NCBI GenBank assembly: GCA_028690155.1
Contig: JAQVBU010000005.1
Coordinates: 1 to 64,000, forward strand
Reading direction: 5' to 3'
Source of the DNA: Alphaproteobacteria bacterium
GTDB lineage: Bacteria; Pseudomonadota; Alphaproteobacteria; UBA9219
DNA: 64,000 bases
The notes beneath the pieces are model-generated. The model did not search any database. It had not been told where the DNA came from and worked only from the letters and a program-made list of their open reading frames with translations. How positions within the stretch are numbered: position 1 is the first letter of the stretch; each line of letters starts with the position of its first letter. A program made the translations under genes and the position numbers. Below are positions 1-9,700 of this stretch, piece after piece.

Positions 1-47
1 GGCTCATAACCTGAAGGTCAGAGGTTCAAATCCTCTCCCCGCAACCA
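1..47 (+). tRNA. tRNA-fMet (CAT), 3' part only
   Basis: The window opens inside a tRNA gene. The anticodon loop reads CTCATAA, giving anticodon CAT. It is followed by a TTCAAAT T-loop and a genome-encoded CCA end. The 3' acceptor strand CCCCGCA followed by A and CCA has A at position 72, as in initiator tRNA, where it faces C1 without pairing. The 5' half lies outside the window, so that mismatch cannot be confirmed. Confidence 0.9.
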
Positions 48-151
48 ATCTTTCCAAACAATTCAAACGGATAAAAACGCTCCCTTTTCGGGCCGAGCTC
101 TCGTGCGCCGCCATGTCAACATCGATTCACACGGTCCGGTTGACGGGCGGC

Positions 152-856
152 TCACCAGCCCAATGCCTTGAGCGCTTCGGGCGTTATTTTTTTCAGCGCC
201 CCGGCATAGATAATTTGTCCTTTCTCCAAAACATAAGCATGCTCGGCGAGCGCCGAGGCTGTATGCCTGTTTTGCTCCGAGAGCAGAATGGAAAAGCCTG
301 CGGCCTTAAGCTGTTTGATGGCATCCATGACTTGCTGCACAACGATGGGGGCGAGACCTTCGGTTGGCTCATCTAATAATAAACATGTAGGATTTGTCAT
401 CAGCGTGCGTCCGACCGTCAGCATCTGCTGCTCGCCGCCGGAAAGTTGGCGGCCTTGCCTATCTTGCAACGCCTTGAGGGCCGGGAAAAGGGAGAAGACA
501 CGTTCGACGCTCCACGGTTCTTGTGTAAGGACCTTGTCGGAGGCCATCTTTCTTTCTCCGGCGACGAGGTTCTCACGTACCGTCAGGTGGTTGAAGATGC
601 GCCTCTCCTCCGGCACATAACCGATGCCAAGCCGTGCGCGACGATAGGGCTTAAGTTTGCGCAAATCTTTTCCCTGATAGATAACCAACCCCGAAGTTGC
701 CGGAACGATCCCGACAATCGCCTTCATGGTCGTCGACTTTCCTGCTCCATTGCGGCCAAGCAGAGCAACGCATTCGCCCGATTTCACTTCAAGCGATACA
801 TCGCGCAGAATATGCGCTTGGCCGTAATGGGTGTTGAGTGAGGAAAGGGAGAGCAT
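152..856 (-). CDS. livF: Branched-chain amino acid-type ABC transporter ATPase LivF
   Basis: This 234-residue cytoplasmic ATPase would be one of two nucleotide-binding subunits powering a Liv-type (HAAT family) importer. The Walker A motif GRNGAGKST lies near residues 34-42, the ABC signature LSGGEQQ lies mid-protein, and Walker B LLLDEPTEGL follows. The short length and the EGLAP wording after Walker B are typical of LivF rather than LivG. It is the last gene of the minus-strand liv operon, 28 bases after a possible small gene and 134 bases after livG. Substrate is not readable from the ATPase: hydrophobic amino acids, amides and urea are all carried by this family. Confidence 0.9.
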   Translation of the reverse strand: MLSLSSLNTHYGQAHILRDVSLEVKSGECVALLGRNGAGKSTTMKAIVGIVPATSGLVIYQGKDLRKLKPYRRARLGIGYVPEERRIFNHLTVRENLVAGERKMASDKVLTQEPWSVERVFSLFPALKALQDRQGRQLSGGEQQMLTVGRTLMTNPTCLLLDEPTEGLAPIVVQQVMDAIKQLKAAGFSILLSEQNRHTASALAEHAYVLEKGQIIYAGALKKITPEALKALGW

Positions 857-884
857 GCTTTATTCTTTTATCAATTTGTCCGTT

Positions 885-998
885 CTATAAGTACGACCGT
901 GATAACGCCTTGACGGGGTGATCGTTGATGAAGCCGTCTTTGTTGGTTTCTTCAAGAGCGAGTGCCGAGAGGGCAGCAATGGGGCGACGGTTAAGCAT
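885..998 (-). CDS. Possible 37-residue small protein between livG and livF
   Basis: On the minus strand an ATG at 998 overlaps the livG stop codon (993-991) and opens a 37-codon frame ending in TAG at 887-885. An AAGGA Shine-Dalgarno sequence sits 7 bases upstream, inside the last livG codons, so translation could be coupled to livG. The peptide begins MLNRRPIAALSALALEE and ends with SRSYL. I recognise no family. It could be a real small protein, a device that carries ribosomes toward livF, or a chance frame. The good ribosome site and stop-start overlap favour translation. Confidence 0.42.
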   Translation of the reverse strand: MLNRRPIAALSALALEETNKDGFINDHPVKALSRSYL

Positions 999-1845
999 GG
1001 TCGTTTCCTTTTCCAAGATAAGCCTCACGGACAGTTACGTTATTTTTGATAGAGTCGGAAGTCCCCTTGGCCAGAACTTCACCGCGGTGCATGACAATGA
1101 TCCAGTCGGCGTAGTTGAAGATGGCGTCGGTGTCGTGCTCGGTGAAAAGAACGCCGATGCGTTTTTTGCGGGCGATTGTGTGCGTAAGGCGCATCAGATC
1201 GTCGCGCTCGCCAATTCCCATCCCCGCCGTGGGTTCGTCCATCAAAAGGAGTTTCGGTTGGCACGCTAAGGCCATAGCAAGTTCGAGGCGTTTAAGATCG
1301 CCATAAGCGAGGGTGGCGACGTGACGATGGCCTTGTGCAGCAAGGCCGACGGTTTCAAGGTGCGAGAAGGCCTCCTCCCGGTAAAGATCGCCCGCAACGC
1401 CCCACAAACGCCGCCATTTCTTGCGCTGGGCGATGAGCACCATCTGGATGTTTTCAAGCACCGTCATGCTGGCAAAGGTCGCCGTGATCTGGAACGTGCG
1501 TCCGATGCCAAGCTTGGTAATCCGGCGTGGCGGGCGCCCCGTGATGTTGTCGTCGCTCCGGTTCTGCGTCGGATGCTTGGCGATTTCGCCCGCCTGTTCC
1601 AGCGCCATGCGTTCCTCCGTTGTCAGCGCGCCGGCATTGTAGAAAACCTTGCCGCTATCCGGGCGCAATTGCCCGTTGATGCAGTTGAAGGTCGTCGTCT
1701 TGCCTGCCCCGTTCGTACCAATCAGCGCGACCAGCTGTCCCAGCCGTACATCGAACGAAACGCCGCGCACAGCCTCGACCCCACCGAAAGATTTACGTAA
1801 AGCGTCGACGGATAAGAGCGGCTGGAGAGCAACAGGCGTCGACAT
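991..1845 (-). CDS. livG: Branched-chain amino acid-type ABC transporter ATPase LivG
   Basis: This is the second nucleotide-binding subunit of the Liv-type importer, 284 residues. It has Walker A GTNGAGKTT, the LivG-style insertion between Walker A and the signature, the GIGRTFQ segment, and Walker B LLLMDEPTAGMG. The frame extends upstream, but the ATG at 1845 is preferred. It forms a TGATG overlap with the stop of the upstream binding-protein gene, and the family's conserved start (LLSVDALRKSFGG) follows at once. The longer frame would only add a basic, non-homologous leader read from the neighbouring gene. Confidence 0.9.
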   Translation of the reverse strand: MSTPVALQPLLSVDALRKSFGGVEAVRGVSFDVRLGQLVALIGTNGAGKTTTFNCINGQLRPDSGKVFYNAGALTTEERMALEQAGEIAKHPTQNRSDDNITGRPPRRITKLGIGRTFQITATFASMTVLENIQMVLIAQRKKWRRLWGVAGDLYREEAFSHLETVGLAAQGHRHVATLAYGDLKRLELAMALACQPKLLLMDEPTAGMGIGERDDLMRLTHTIARKKRIGVLFTEHDTDAIFNYADWIIVMHRGEVLAKGTSDSIKNNVTVREAYLGKGNDHA

Positions 1846-3065
1846 CACCGTTTCTTTTCCGTCGTTTTTTGTAGGGGGTTGACCTTGCTTCCGTCGATCA
1901 GAAGCCGATCGCCCGGATAGTATTCCCAGTCTTTTAGCATCGGGTGCCCCTTTTCGACATGCGAGACACCGACCCATATGCCTTGAGTGCTGATATGATC
2001 AGCGGCGCGCATTTCGAGCTTGCCTATGGGGGATTGAATGGTAAGGCCGTCTTCCATGGCCCTCACAATATCTTGAGGCTTCAACGATGGAGCCTTTTCC
2101 ATTGCCGCAAAGATGAACTTATAAACGTTGTAACCGTTTAAGGACATCCATCCTGGCGTTTTTCCCCAACGCTTTTTGTAGCGGTCAACAAAGGCCTTAT
2201 GTTCTGCTGTCTTGATCTGCTCGGAGGGATAGCCGGTCATGATCCAGCCCTCGGGCACCTCTGTCCCTAGTGTGTTCATGCTTTCAGGCATACCCGTTTC
2301 GAGGCTAACGATGGTTTTCCCTTTGGCAAAACCGCGGCGCGTCGATACGCGCACAAGTTGGCTGACATCACTTGCAAAACTGCAATTGAAGACACCGTCA
2401 ACGCGCTTGCGTTGAATTGCGCCGATCGTCGCCGCCGCATCGAGCTTGCCGACGGGGAACCAATAAGTCGGAAGCCATTGTACTTTTGGATTTTGTTTTG
2501 CGAGATAAGTGGAAAAAATTTGTGCGGCTTGATGCCCATACGCATAATTCGGAGCGATACTAGCCCAACGCGTGACATCGATATGCTTGTCGGCCAAATA
2601 AGCGGCGGGAGCTCTGGCCGTCACGAAAAGAGAATAGAGCCCGAACGCGTAGTCATTTTCCCTTTGCGTTTCTGGCAGCTCAAAATCGCCGAACAATCGG
2701 ATCAGCGGCATCTTGTTTTGCTTGGCATAATCGCCAAGAGCGATGCAAATATTGCCAAACATGCAGCCGGTTAAGATATCAACTTTTTCATTTAACGTCA
2801 GTTCCTGCGCCACGCGGAGGGCCTCGCCAGGAGTTCCGAGATCGTCGCGATCAATTACCTTGACTTTGCGCCCATGGATTCCACCCGCTGCGTTAATCTC
2901 TTCAACGGCAAGCGTCCATCCGCGCCTATAGTTTTCCGTGTAAAGTGGAACGGCTTTGTAGCTGTTGATCTCGCCAATTTTGATTGGCTCCTTCGGCGCA
3001 TCGGCAGCGAAGGTCGGCGCGGCGAGGAGCCCTAGGCCAAAGACAAATCCCAAAAGCTTTTTCAT
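1845..3065 (-). CDS. Periplasmic binding protein of Liv-type ABC transporter (copy B)
   Basis: This 406-residue type I periplasmic binding protein (Peripla_BP_6/LivK fold) would bind the substrate outside the inner membrane and deliver it to the fused permease. The ATG at 3065 is chosen because a clean signal peptide follows (MKKLLGFVFGLGLLAAPTFA) and an AAGGAA ribosome site precedes it. The mature start DAPKEPIKIGE is identical to that of the adjacent copy A, which points to tandem duplication. The ligand-facing region differs, so the two may bind different molecules. It ends with a one-base overlap into livG. Confidence 0.88.
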   Translation of the reverse strand: MKKLLGFVFGLGLLAAPTFAADAPKEPIKIGEINSYKAVPLYTENYRRGWTLAVEEINAAGGIHGRKVKVIDRDDLGTPGEALRVAQELTLNEKVDILTGCMFGNICIALGDYAKQNKMPLIRLFGDFELPETQRENDYAFGLYSLFVTARAPAAYLADKHIDVTRWASIAPNYAYGHQAAQIFSTYLAKQNPKVQWLPTYWFPVGKLDAAATIGAIQRKRVDGVFNCSFASDVSQLVRVSTRRGFAKGKTIVSLETGMPESMNTLGTEVPEGWIMTGYPSEQIKTAEHKAFVDRYKKRWGKTPGWMSLNGYNVYKFIFAAMEKAPSLKPQDIVRAMEDGLTIQSPIGKLEMRAADHISTQGIWVGVSHVEKGHPMLKDWEYYPGDRLLIDGSKVNPLQKTTEKKR

Positions 3066-3147
3066 ATTCGTTATTCCTTCCACGCAGAAAATATTTGCAG
3101 AACATCCCCATCGGCCGATGATTTTCTTTTTCATCGAGCGGTTGGGT

Positions 3148-4332
3148 TTATTTGTCAGGTTTGCCAAAAGCTTCAGGGAAAAGGTCTTCCGCCGTATACC
3201 ACTTGGCATTGACGAACTTTCCTTTACCGTTCTGGTTGTCTGTATATCCAAGCCACCGTCCGATGAAGAGTTGCTTATTCTTCATCGCGACATGCCCAAG
3301 CGGCCCGTTGATCGAAACGTTTTCCAACGCATTGCGTATGTCGTCATGGCTCAAACTTTTTGCATCGCGCAAGGCTTGTGCGACAAGCTGCACCATCTGA
3401 TAGCCATATACGGCCATCAGGTCGGGGCGTTTGCCATAGGCCTTTTCGAAAGCGACCACAAACGTCTCAACGGGATGCCCCCTTACATCCTCAGGCACGC
3501 CTTCTGTCAGCCATCCCTTCGGATAAGCGGCCCCAAATTCGCGAATGGCGATGCCGGAGCCGATGTTCGTGCCGCTGATCGAGAATTTGTCCTTAAGGAA
3601 GCCGACTTTTTCGGTATAGACCAAATAGGAAACGAGATCGGGGCCGAGAATGCAAGTGAAGATGGCTTCGGGTTTTGCTTTGTCGAGTGCGCGAACTTCG
3701 GCGGCGGCGTTGATTTTGCCGGGCGCAGGATATTCCTCGGCAACAAACGTGACATCTGGACGCAGCCGCTTCAATTCGCTGATAAAGTATTTTGCAAAAA
3801 CACGCCCATAAACGTAATTTGGCGCAATAGTGGCCCATCGTTTATAAGGCAGCTTGGCCGCTTCGCGAGCCAAGACCCCTACGTAAGGTTTGTAGCAAGG
3901 CGTTGAGGAGAAATAATAGTCATTGTTTTCGCTTTCAACCTCATCGCAGCTCGATGACCACAGCTTTAAAAAAGGAACTTTGTTTTTGTTGGCGTAACTG
4001 GCTACCGCCAGTCCAACGTTGTCGAACGCCGCGCCCATAAGCATCGCGACTTTTTCGTGAAAGACTAAATCTTCAGCAAGCCGAACGGCCGTGTCTGGAC
4101 TAGCGTGATCGTCTCGTTCAATGATCTCGAGGGGACGCCCCTTAATGCCCCCCGCTGCATTGATTTCGTCAATCGCGAATTTTACGCCCTCACGGAATGG
4201 GATCGTGAACTGAGTTCCTCCTGTGTAGGGCATCATCTCGCCAATTTTGATTGGCTCCTTCGGCGCATCGGCGGCGAAGGCCAGCCCGGCGAGGAGGCAT
4301 GCGCTGAAGACAAGGCTCATAAGTTTTTTCAT
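3148..4332 (-). CDS. Periplasmic binding protein of Liv-type ABC transporter (copy A)
   Basis: This 394-residue LivK-type binding protein has a signal peptide ending in GLAFA and the mature motif DAPKEPIKIGEMMPYTGG. The ATG at 4332 overlaps the end of the upstream permease gene by four bases (ATGA), which fixes the start. Typical family segments include EINAAGGIKGRPLEIIERDD and a late YGYQMVQLVAQAL. It is followed after 82 bases by the paralogous copy B. One permease and one ATPase pair served by two binding proteins is a known way to widen substrate range. The actual ligands cannot be told from sequence. Confidence 0.88.
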   Translation of the reverse strand: MKKLMSLVFSACLLAGLAFAADAPKEPIKIGEMMPYTGGTQFTIPFREGVKFAIDEINAAGGIKGRPLEIIERDDHASPDTAVRLAEDLVFHEKVAMLMGAAFDNVGLAVASYANKNKVPFLKLWSSSCDEVESENNDYYFSSTPCYKPYVGVLAREAAKLPYKRWATIAPNYVYGRVFAKYFISELKRLRPDVTFVAEEYPAPGKINAAAEVRALDKAKPEAIFTCILGPDLVSYLVYTEKVGFLKDKFSISGTNIGSGIAIREFGAAYPKGWLTEGVPEDVRGHPVETFVVAFEKAYGKRPDLMAVYGYQMVQLVAQALRDAKSLSHDDIRNALENVSINGPLGHVAMKNKQLFIGRWLGYTDNQNGKGKFVNAKWYTAEDLFPEAFGKPDK

Positions 4333-6179
4333 GTTTGTTGTTCCTTTCGTCGTTCGCTCCATGCGCTGAGGGTGCCTGCCATCCCACGGGGAAAGAAGAG
4401 GATGATGGCGAGGATGATAAGGCCAAGGAAAAGACGCCACATATCGGTCTCGCGGCTGATTTCACTTTCTAGAGTCGTGTAAAGGGCGCTGCCGGTCAAG
4501 GGGCCGGTGATGGAGCCGATGCCGCCTAGAATCGTCATGACATAGGCCCGCATCGTGGTGTTGAGGTCGAGCGAGGTCGGAAAGACGCTCCCTTTGCTAT
4601 AAGCAAACAGCGCCCCGGCGAGGCCCGCAAAGGCGCCCGCGAGCGCAAGGCCAAGATATTGTATCTTGGGCCCGTTGAGTCCGACGGCCTCGGCCCTTTT
4701 TGCGTTGTCGCGCACGCCACGCAGAGCATAGCCAAAGGGCGTGAAGACCAGATGACGCAGCATGAAAAAGCCCGCGCCCGTTAGTGCGAGTGTCAGATAA
4801 TAAAAGGCTGTCTTGCCATTGACCCATGCATCAGGCCAAACGCCGAGAAGACCGTTGTCGCCGCCCGTCACGTCATACCATTGGAACGCCACGGCCCAGA
4901 CCATTTGGGCGAAGGCGAAGGTCAGCATGGCGAGATAGATGCCCTGCGAACGTACGCAGAACCAACCAAAGAGCAGCGCCCCTGCAATCGCCACAAAGGG
5001 CGCGGCAAGGAGCGCGAGAGGCATAGTGACGGACAAATATTTGACTCCCATCGCCGCCGTATAGGCGCCAAGCCCGAAATAGAGCGCATGGCCAAACACG
5101 CCGATACCACCCGGCCCCATGATGAAATAAAGGCTTGCCGAAAACAGCGCCATGATGAGGATTTCGGACGCCAGCGTGAGACCGTAGCTGCCGATCCAAA
5201 GCGGCAGAGAAAGAAGGATCAAACCCAAGGCCATCCAGGCCCATTTGGCGAAGGGCGGTTCGCGTCGCATGGCGCCTGTGGCGAGAGTCGTCTTTTCGAT
5301 TTGCATTTCCTCCATGGAGCCAAACAGACCATAGGGTTTGATGCTCAGCACCACGGCCATGATGAGGAACAGCAGGACAAGCGTGATTTGCGGAAAAATA
5401 AGGATGCCGAAGGCCTGCGTCAGGCCCACGATTACCGCCGCCCACGCGGCGCCCCGTATGCTTCCCAGCCCGCCGATCACGACGACGACGAACACCTCCA
5501 AAATCATCGACATATCCATTGAAAGGCTTATGCTTTCACGCGGCAACTGTAGTGCTCCGCCAAGGCCGGCCAAGGCACTACCAAGTGCGAAAACGCCCGT
5601 GAAAAGCCATTTTTGATTGACGCCGAGACAACCGATCATTTCACGATCTTCCGTAGCCGCGCGGATCAGGATGCCGAGTTTCGTTTTATTCAAGAAGAGA
5701 GACAGCCCGCCGCAAACAAGGACAGCCATGCCGATCAAGAACAGGTCATAGGTTGGAAAGGGCTCGCCAAAGATTTGAATCGAGCCTTGCAGCCCTGGCG
5801 CTTGCGGCCCCAGAAGATTCTCGGGTCCCCAGATGTACAGCGCGACGTCCTGTACGATCAGAACAAGCGCGAAGGTTACCAAAAGCTGAAACAACTCTGG
5901 CACGGCGTAAATGCGTCGCAAGACGAGAATCTCAATCCCTGCCCCAATAACGCCCACGGCACCTGCGGACAAAAGCAAACTTTCCCAAAAGGCGAATCCA
6001 TCGCTTCCCAGACGTTGTGTGAGCGTATAGGCGATAAACGCACCGAGCATGTAAAGGCTTCCATGCGTAAAATTTAAGATGCGCGTCACGCCGAAAATGA
6101 GTGCAAGGCCGCTGGCTACTAAAAATAGAACCGCCGCCGAGGATAAACCCGTCAAAAACTGAATGAGAAGAAAAGACAC
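4329..6179 (-). CDS. Fused LivH-LivM permease of Liv-type ABC transporter
   Basis: This single 616-residue inner-membrane protein contains both permease subunits. Residues 1-288 are LivH-like, with the characteristic GLALIFGVTRILNFTHGSLY near the N terminus. Residues about 289-310 are a charged linker. Residues 311-616 are LivM-like, with GPGGIGVFGHALYFGLGAYT and ending in a positively charged tail. Normally these are two genes. The start is a GTG at 6179 behind a GAGG site; no ATG fits the LivH N terminus. It is the first gene of the operon, so the promoter should lie in 6180-6768. Confidence 0.88.
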   Translation of the reverse strand: MSFLLIQFLTGLSSAAVLFLVASGLALIFGVTRILNFTHGSLYMLGAFIAYTLTQRLGSDGFAFWESLLLSAGAVGVIGAGIEILVLRRIYAVPELFQLLVTFALVLIVQDVALYIWGPENLLGPQAPGLQGSIQIFGEPFPTYDLFLIGMAVLVCGGLSLFLNKTKLGILIRAATEDREMIGCLGVNQKWLFTGVFALGSALAGLGGALQLPRESISLSMDMSMILEVFVVVVIGGLGSIRGAAWAAVIVGLTQAFGILIFPQITLVLLFLIMAVVLSIKPYGLFGSMEEMQIEKTTLATGAMRREPPFAKWAWMALGLILLSLPLWIGSYGLTLASEILIMALFSASLYFIMGPGGIGVFGHALYFGLGAYTAAMGVKYLSVTMPLALLAAPFVAIAGALLFGWFCVRSQGIYLAMLTFAFAQMVWAVAFQWYDVTGGDNGLLGVWPDAWVNGKTAFYYLTLALTGAGFFMLRHLVFTPFGYALRGVRDNAKRAEAVGLNGPKIQYLGLALAGAFAGLAGALFAYSKGSVFPTSLDLNTTMRAYVMTILGGIGSITGPLTGSALYTTLESEISRETDMWRLFLGLIILAIILFFPRGMAGTLSAWSERRKEQQT

Positions 6180-6768
6180 CCCACCTCACGTTAGCGGTAC
6201 TTGAGCAATGATGTTCTGCTTTTTTGTCACCTTAAATGAACCAATTTAGCCTATCAAGGCCTTCGTGGTCTTATTTCGTGTAAAAAGCATCTCTTGTTGC
6301 AACCTTGGCGCACATGGCGTTGGGTTTCAGCGGTTTCAGGCGCTTCGCGTCTGACACATCCATCCCGCCAAACGTTGTCTTTCAGTTAGAGAACGTGCCT
6401 TGACGGATCCCCTCCGCTCGGAAGAGGTCGCCAGTCTTTGCTCCTGCCTAGGCTTTTTTAACTATCCGGATGATCGTGTTCTTCCGTGAATCGTTTCTTC
6501 ATCGTCTGGTCCTTTTCTTCAGGGAGGCAGACGTTAAGCCTTTTTGCTGCAGTTTTTGGGGAGAACGCCATTTTTTGCATGTCTTTTAAGCATAACAAGA
6601 ATGTTAAAGCGTTCAATCTTCGGCTCTTGGAATTCTTCTTCCATCCTAATATGCTAGGCCCCACATCCGAGCAAGGAAAGGAGCCCTTTCACCGCCGCTA
6701 AAAAAAGAAACATCGATATCTAGGTCTTGTGCGTACGATAAACACAACCCATCGAATAGGCAGAACAA
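6180..6768. other. Gene-free divergent intergenic region
   Basis: The 589 bases lie between the livHM start (minus) and the PFOR start (plus), so they must hold both promoters. Short frames of 60-70 codons on both strands show no convincing ribosome site or protein character. I see no clear riboswitch, known RNA or strong terminator. Confidence 0.6.
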
Positions 6769-9700
6769 ATGAAAATGAAATATCCTGGTATTCCAAGCGT
6801 TATCCATGGTAACGGCGCCGTCGCAGAAGTGATGAGAAACGTGTGTGGCGGTGTCATCGGGTATCCAATCACCCCGGCAACCGAGATCGCGGAACTCTAT
6901 GAGATATTTCGGGCGGGCGGTGGCTGCAACGTTTGGGGAAAGCACCCGTTCTTTTTCGAACCGGAAGGGGAACACTCTGCGCAAAGCGGCGCTCTTGGCG
7001 CGGCCTTGACCGGAGGCAAGTACATTTCCAACGCCTCGTCCAGCCAAGGCATTTTATACGGCCTTGAATCGCACTACGTCACGGTCGGTAAACGCGTCGG
7101 TGGCTTCGTTCTTCAGATTGCCGCCCGTGTTGTTTCCAAGCACTCGCTGAACGTCATGGCCGGCCATGATGACGTTTATGCCTTGTTGCCGTCGGGTTAT
7201 ACGATCCTTTTCGGCTCCAATCCGCAAGAAGCCGCCGATCTCGCGGCGATTTCCTATAAACTCAGCGCGTTGTCGCTTATTCCTGTGGCCAACGTCATGG
7301 ATGGCTTTACGACAAGCCATATGCTGTCCGAAGCGCTGATGCCCGAACCCGAGCTTCTGAAAGAATTCGTTGGCGATCCGCAAGGTCGTATCCCCTGCCC
7401 GACGGTGGCGCAGGACATGCTGTTTGGCGCCAAGGGCCGTGTGTTCCAGTTGACCCAGTATCTTGCTCGGCACAAAGACGATGTGACCCCTGCCGCCATG
7501 GAAAAGGTGACGGCTTTCCTCGAGAAACGCGCCGACGCCGTCGAAAAGGATCATGAAGGCAAGCTGATTGAGAACACCCTTGCGTCGATTCCCGAAGAAT
7601 TGCATGCCCAGTGGCGTCGGCAATGGCTGAACGCTTACGAGAAGGGAACGCGCCAGCGTGTGCCCGCTTTGGTTGATGTGAACAATCCCGGCATGACGGG
7701 CGGCGTGCAGAACCAGCCCGACTTTCAGGCCGGATCCGCCGATCATCGCACGCATTTTGTCAGCGAAGTGCCGCATCTTGCTCGTGAGGTCATGGAGGAA
7801 TACTCGCGGTTGACCGGTCGCGTTTACGCGCCGATCAAGACGTTTAAGATTGAGGATGCCGAAACCGTCATGATCGGTCTTGGTTCCGTTACCGACGACG
7901 TCGAAGCGGTTGTCAAGCACCTTCGCGCCAAGGGCAAGAAGGTCGGCGTTATCTCGGTCAAATTGTTGCAGCCGTTCCCGGAAGCCGAAGTGGCTGCCGC
8001 GCTGAAAGGCAAAAAAGCCGTGACGGTGCTGGAACGCTCGGATGTTACCGCGTTGACGAGCCTTGTAACGCAGGCTTTGTTCAAAGCGCGTGAGAACGGC
8101 GAGAGCGTTCGTCATCCCGGCATTGTGGGCATGAAAACCCTGCCCAAGGTCACAACGGCCATTTTTGGGCTCGGGGCGCACGATTTGCAGCCGCGCCATC
8201 TTATCGCGGCCTTCAAGAACATGGAAAGCGGCAACGCTCCCTTTGTCTATCTCGGTTCGCAGTTTTTCGCGAAGAACCCGTCGCCGCGTGTGGGCGCTTT
8301 GCAGGAAAGGTTGAAGGCGGCCTATCCCGAAACCGAGCTTATGGCGCTTGAAACTGAGCCCAATCCGAGCTTGTTGCCGAAGGAGGCTTTCCGTATTCGT
8401 TTCCATTCGGTGGGCGGTTATGGAACCATCGCCACGGGCAAGTTGTTGACCGATATTCTTGCCGGGGTGCTTGACCTTCATTCAAAGGCGGCCCCAAAAT
8501 ACGGATCGGAGAAGAGCGGCGCGCCGACCAATTATTTCATCACGCTCAGCCCCGAGCCCGTGCTGATTACGAACGCGGAGTTGGAAGACGTCGAGATCGT
8601 TGTCTCTCCGGATCACAAGGTGTTTAGCCACGCCAATCCGTTGCGCGGCCTTGTGGAAGGCGGAACGTTCATTCTTCAATCGCAAAACGATCCCCTTGAG
8701 GTTTGGAAGGAATTGCCTGCTCAGGTGCGTAAGATCCTTCGCGATAAGAAGATCAAATTCTATGTCATCGACGCCTTTGCCGTCGCCAAACGGCATGCGC
8801 CGACGCCCGAACTTGAAACGCGTATGATGGGCATCGCCTTTATTGGCGCGGTGTGCGGGCATGTCGATCGCATCGTCGGCGGTGCGTCCAAGGCGGCTAT
8901 GTTGAAGAAAATCAGCCAGCAGATTACGAAAAAATTCGGCGCCAAGGGCGAAGCCGTTGTCGAAGGCAACATGGCCGTGATCCGCGAAGGCGTGGAAGCG
9001 GCGAAAGAAGTCGATTACACCGATAAGAAGTTCGAGGCAGTCGAGAAGGAACCGATAGCGGTTCAAACTCGTACCGTGGCTCTTTCGGCGTCGATGTGCC
9101 GGGCGAGTTGTCAAACGCCATGCGCCGGCTTTTTCGATTCCGACTATTTCAACGACATCATGGCCGCGCGATTTAAGGACGGCACGATTGCCGAAGCGCC
9201 CGTGATGCCGGGAACCGGTCAGTTTATGCCGCCGGGATGCGCGGCGGCCAAGGACAAAGGGCTGTTCCGCCGTCATGTGCCGATTTTTAATCCGGCTCTA
9301 TGCACCGGATGCATGGAATGCACGCTGGTTTGCCCGGACGCTGCAATCCCGAATACGGCGCACGAGATCCACGATCTTTTAGCCGAGGCTATGGATCGGT
9401 TGGATGTCACACAAGCGCAACGCGAGGCCTTGCGTAAACATGTTCATGCGCTAAGCACAGCTGTGCGCGAAGCCTATCGTCAAGCGGGGCGGTCGCCTAA
9501 GTCCTTGCACAAAATTGTGGCCGAAGCGGTCGAGAAACTGGATGTCGATAATGCCACGCAGCGCCGCAATCTTGAAAAGGTGGCCGAAGAGCTTGAAATT
9601 TTCCCAGTTGCCAAGACGCGGCCCTTCTTCGATGCCATGGAGAAAGCCGTTCCCGGAAGTGGCGGGCTTTTTTCCGTTGTTGTCGATCCATGGAAATGCT

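Noticed and set aside
7054..8481. Long minus-strand open frame (475 codons) inside the PFOR gene
   Set aside because: It is antisense to a gene with clear conserved domains, has no recognisable protein character, and is explained by the codon bias of the plus strand.
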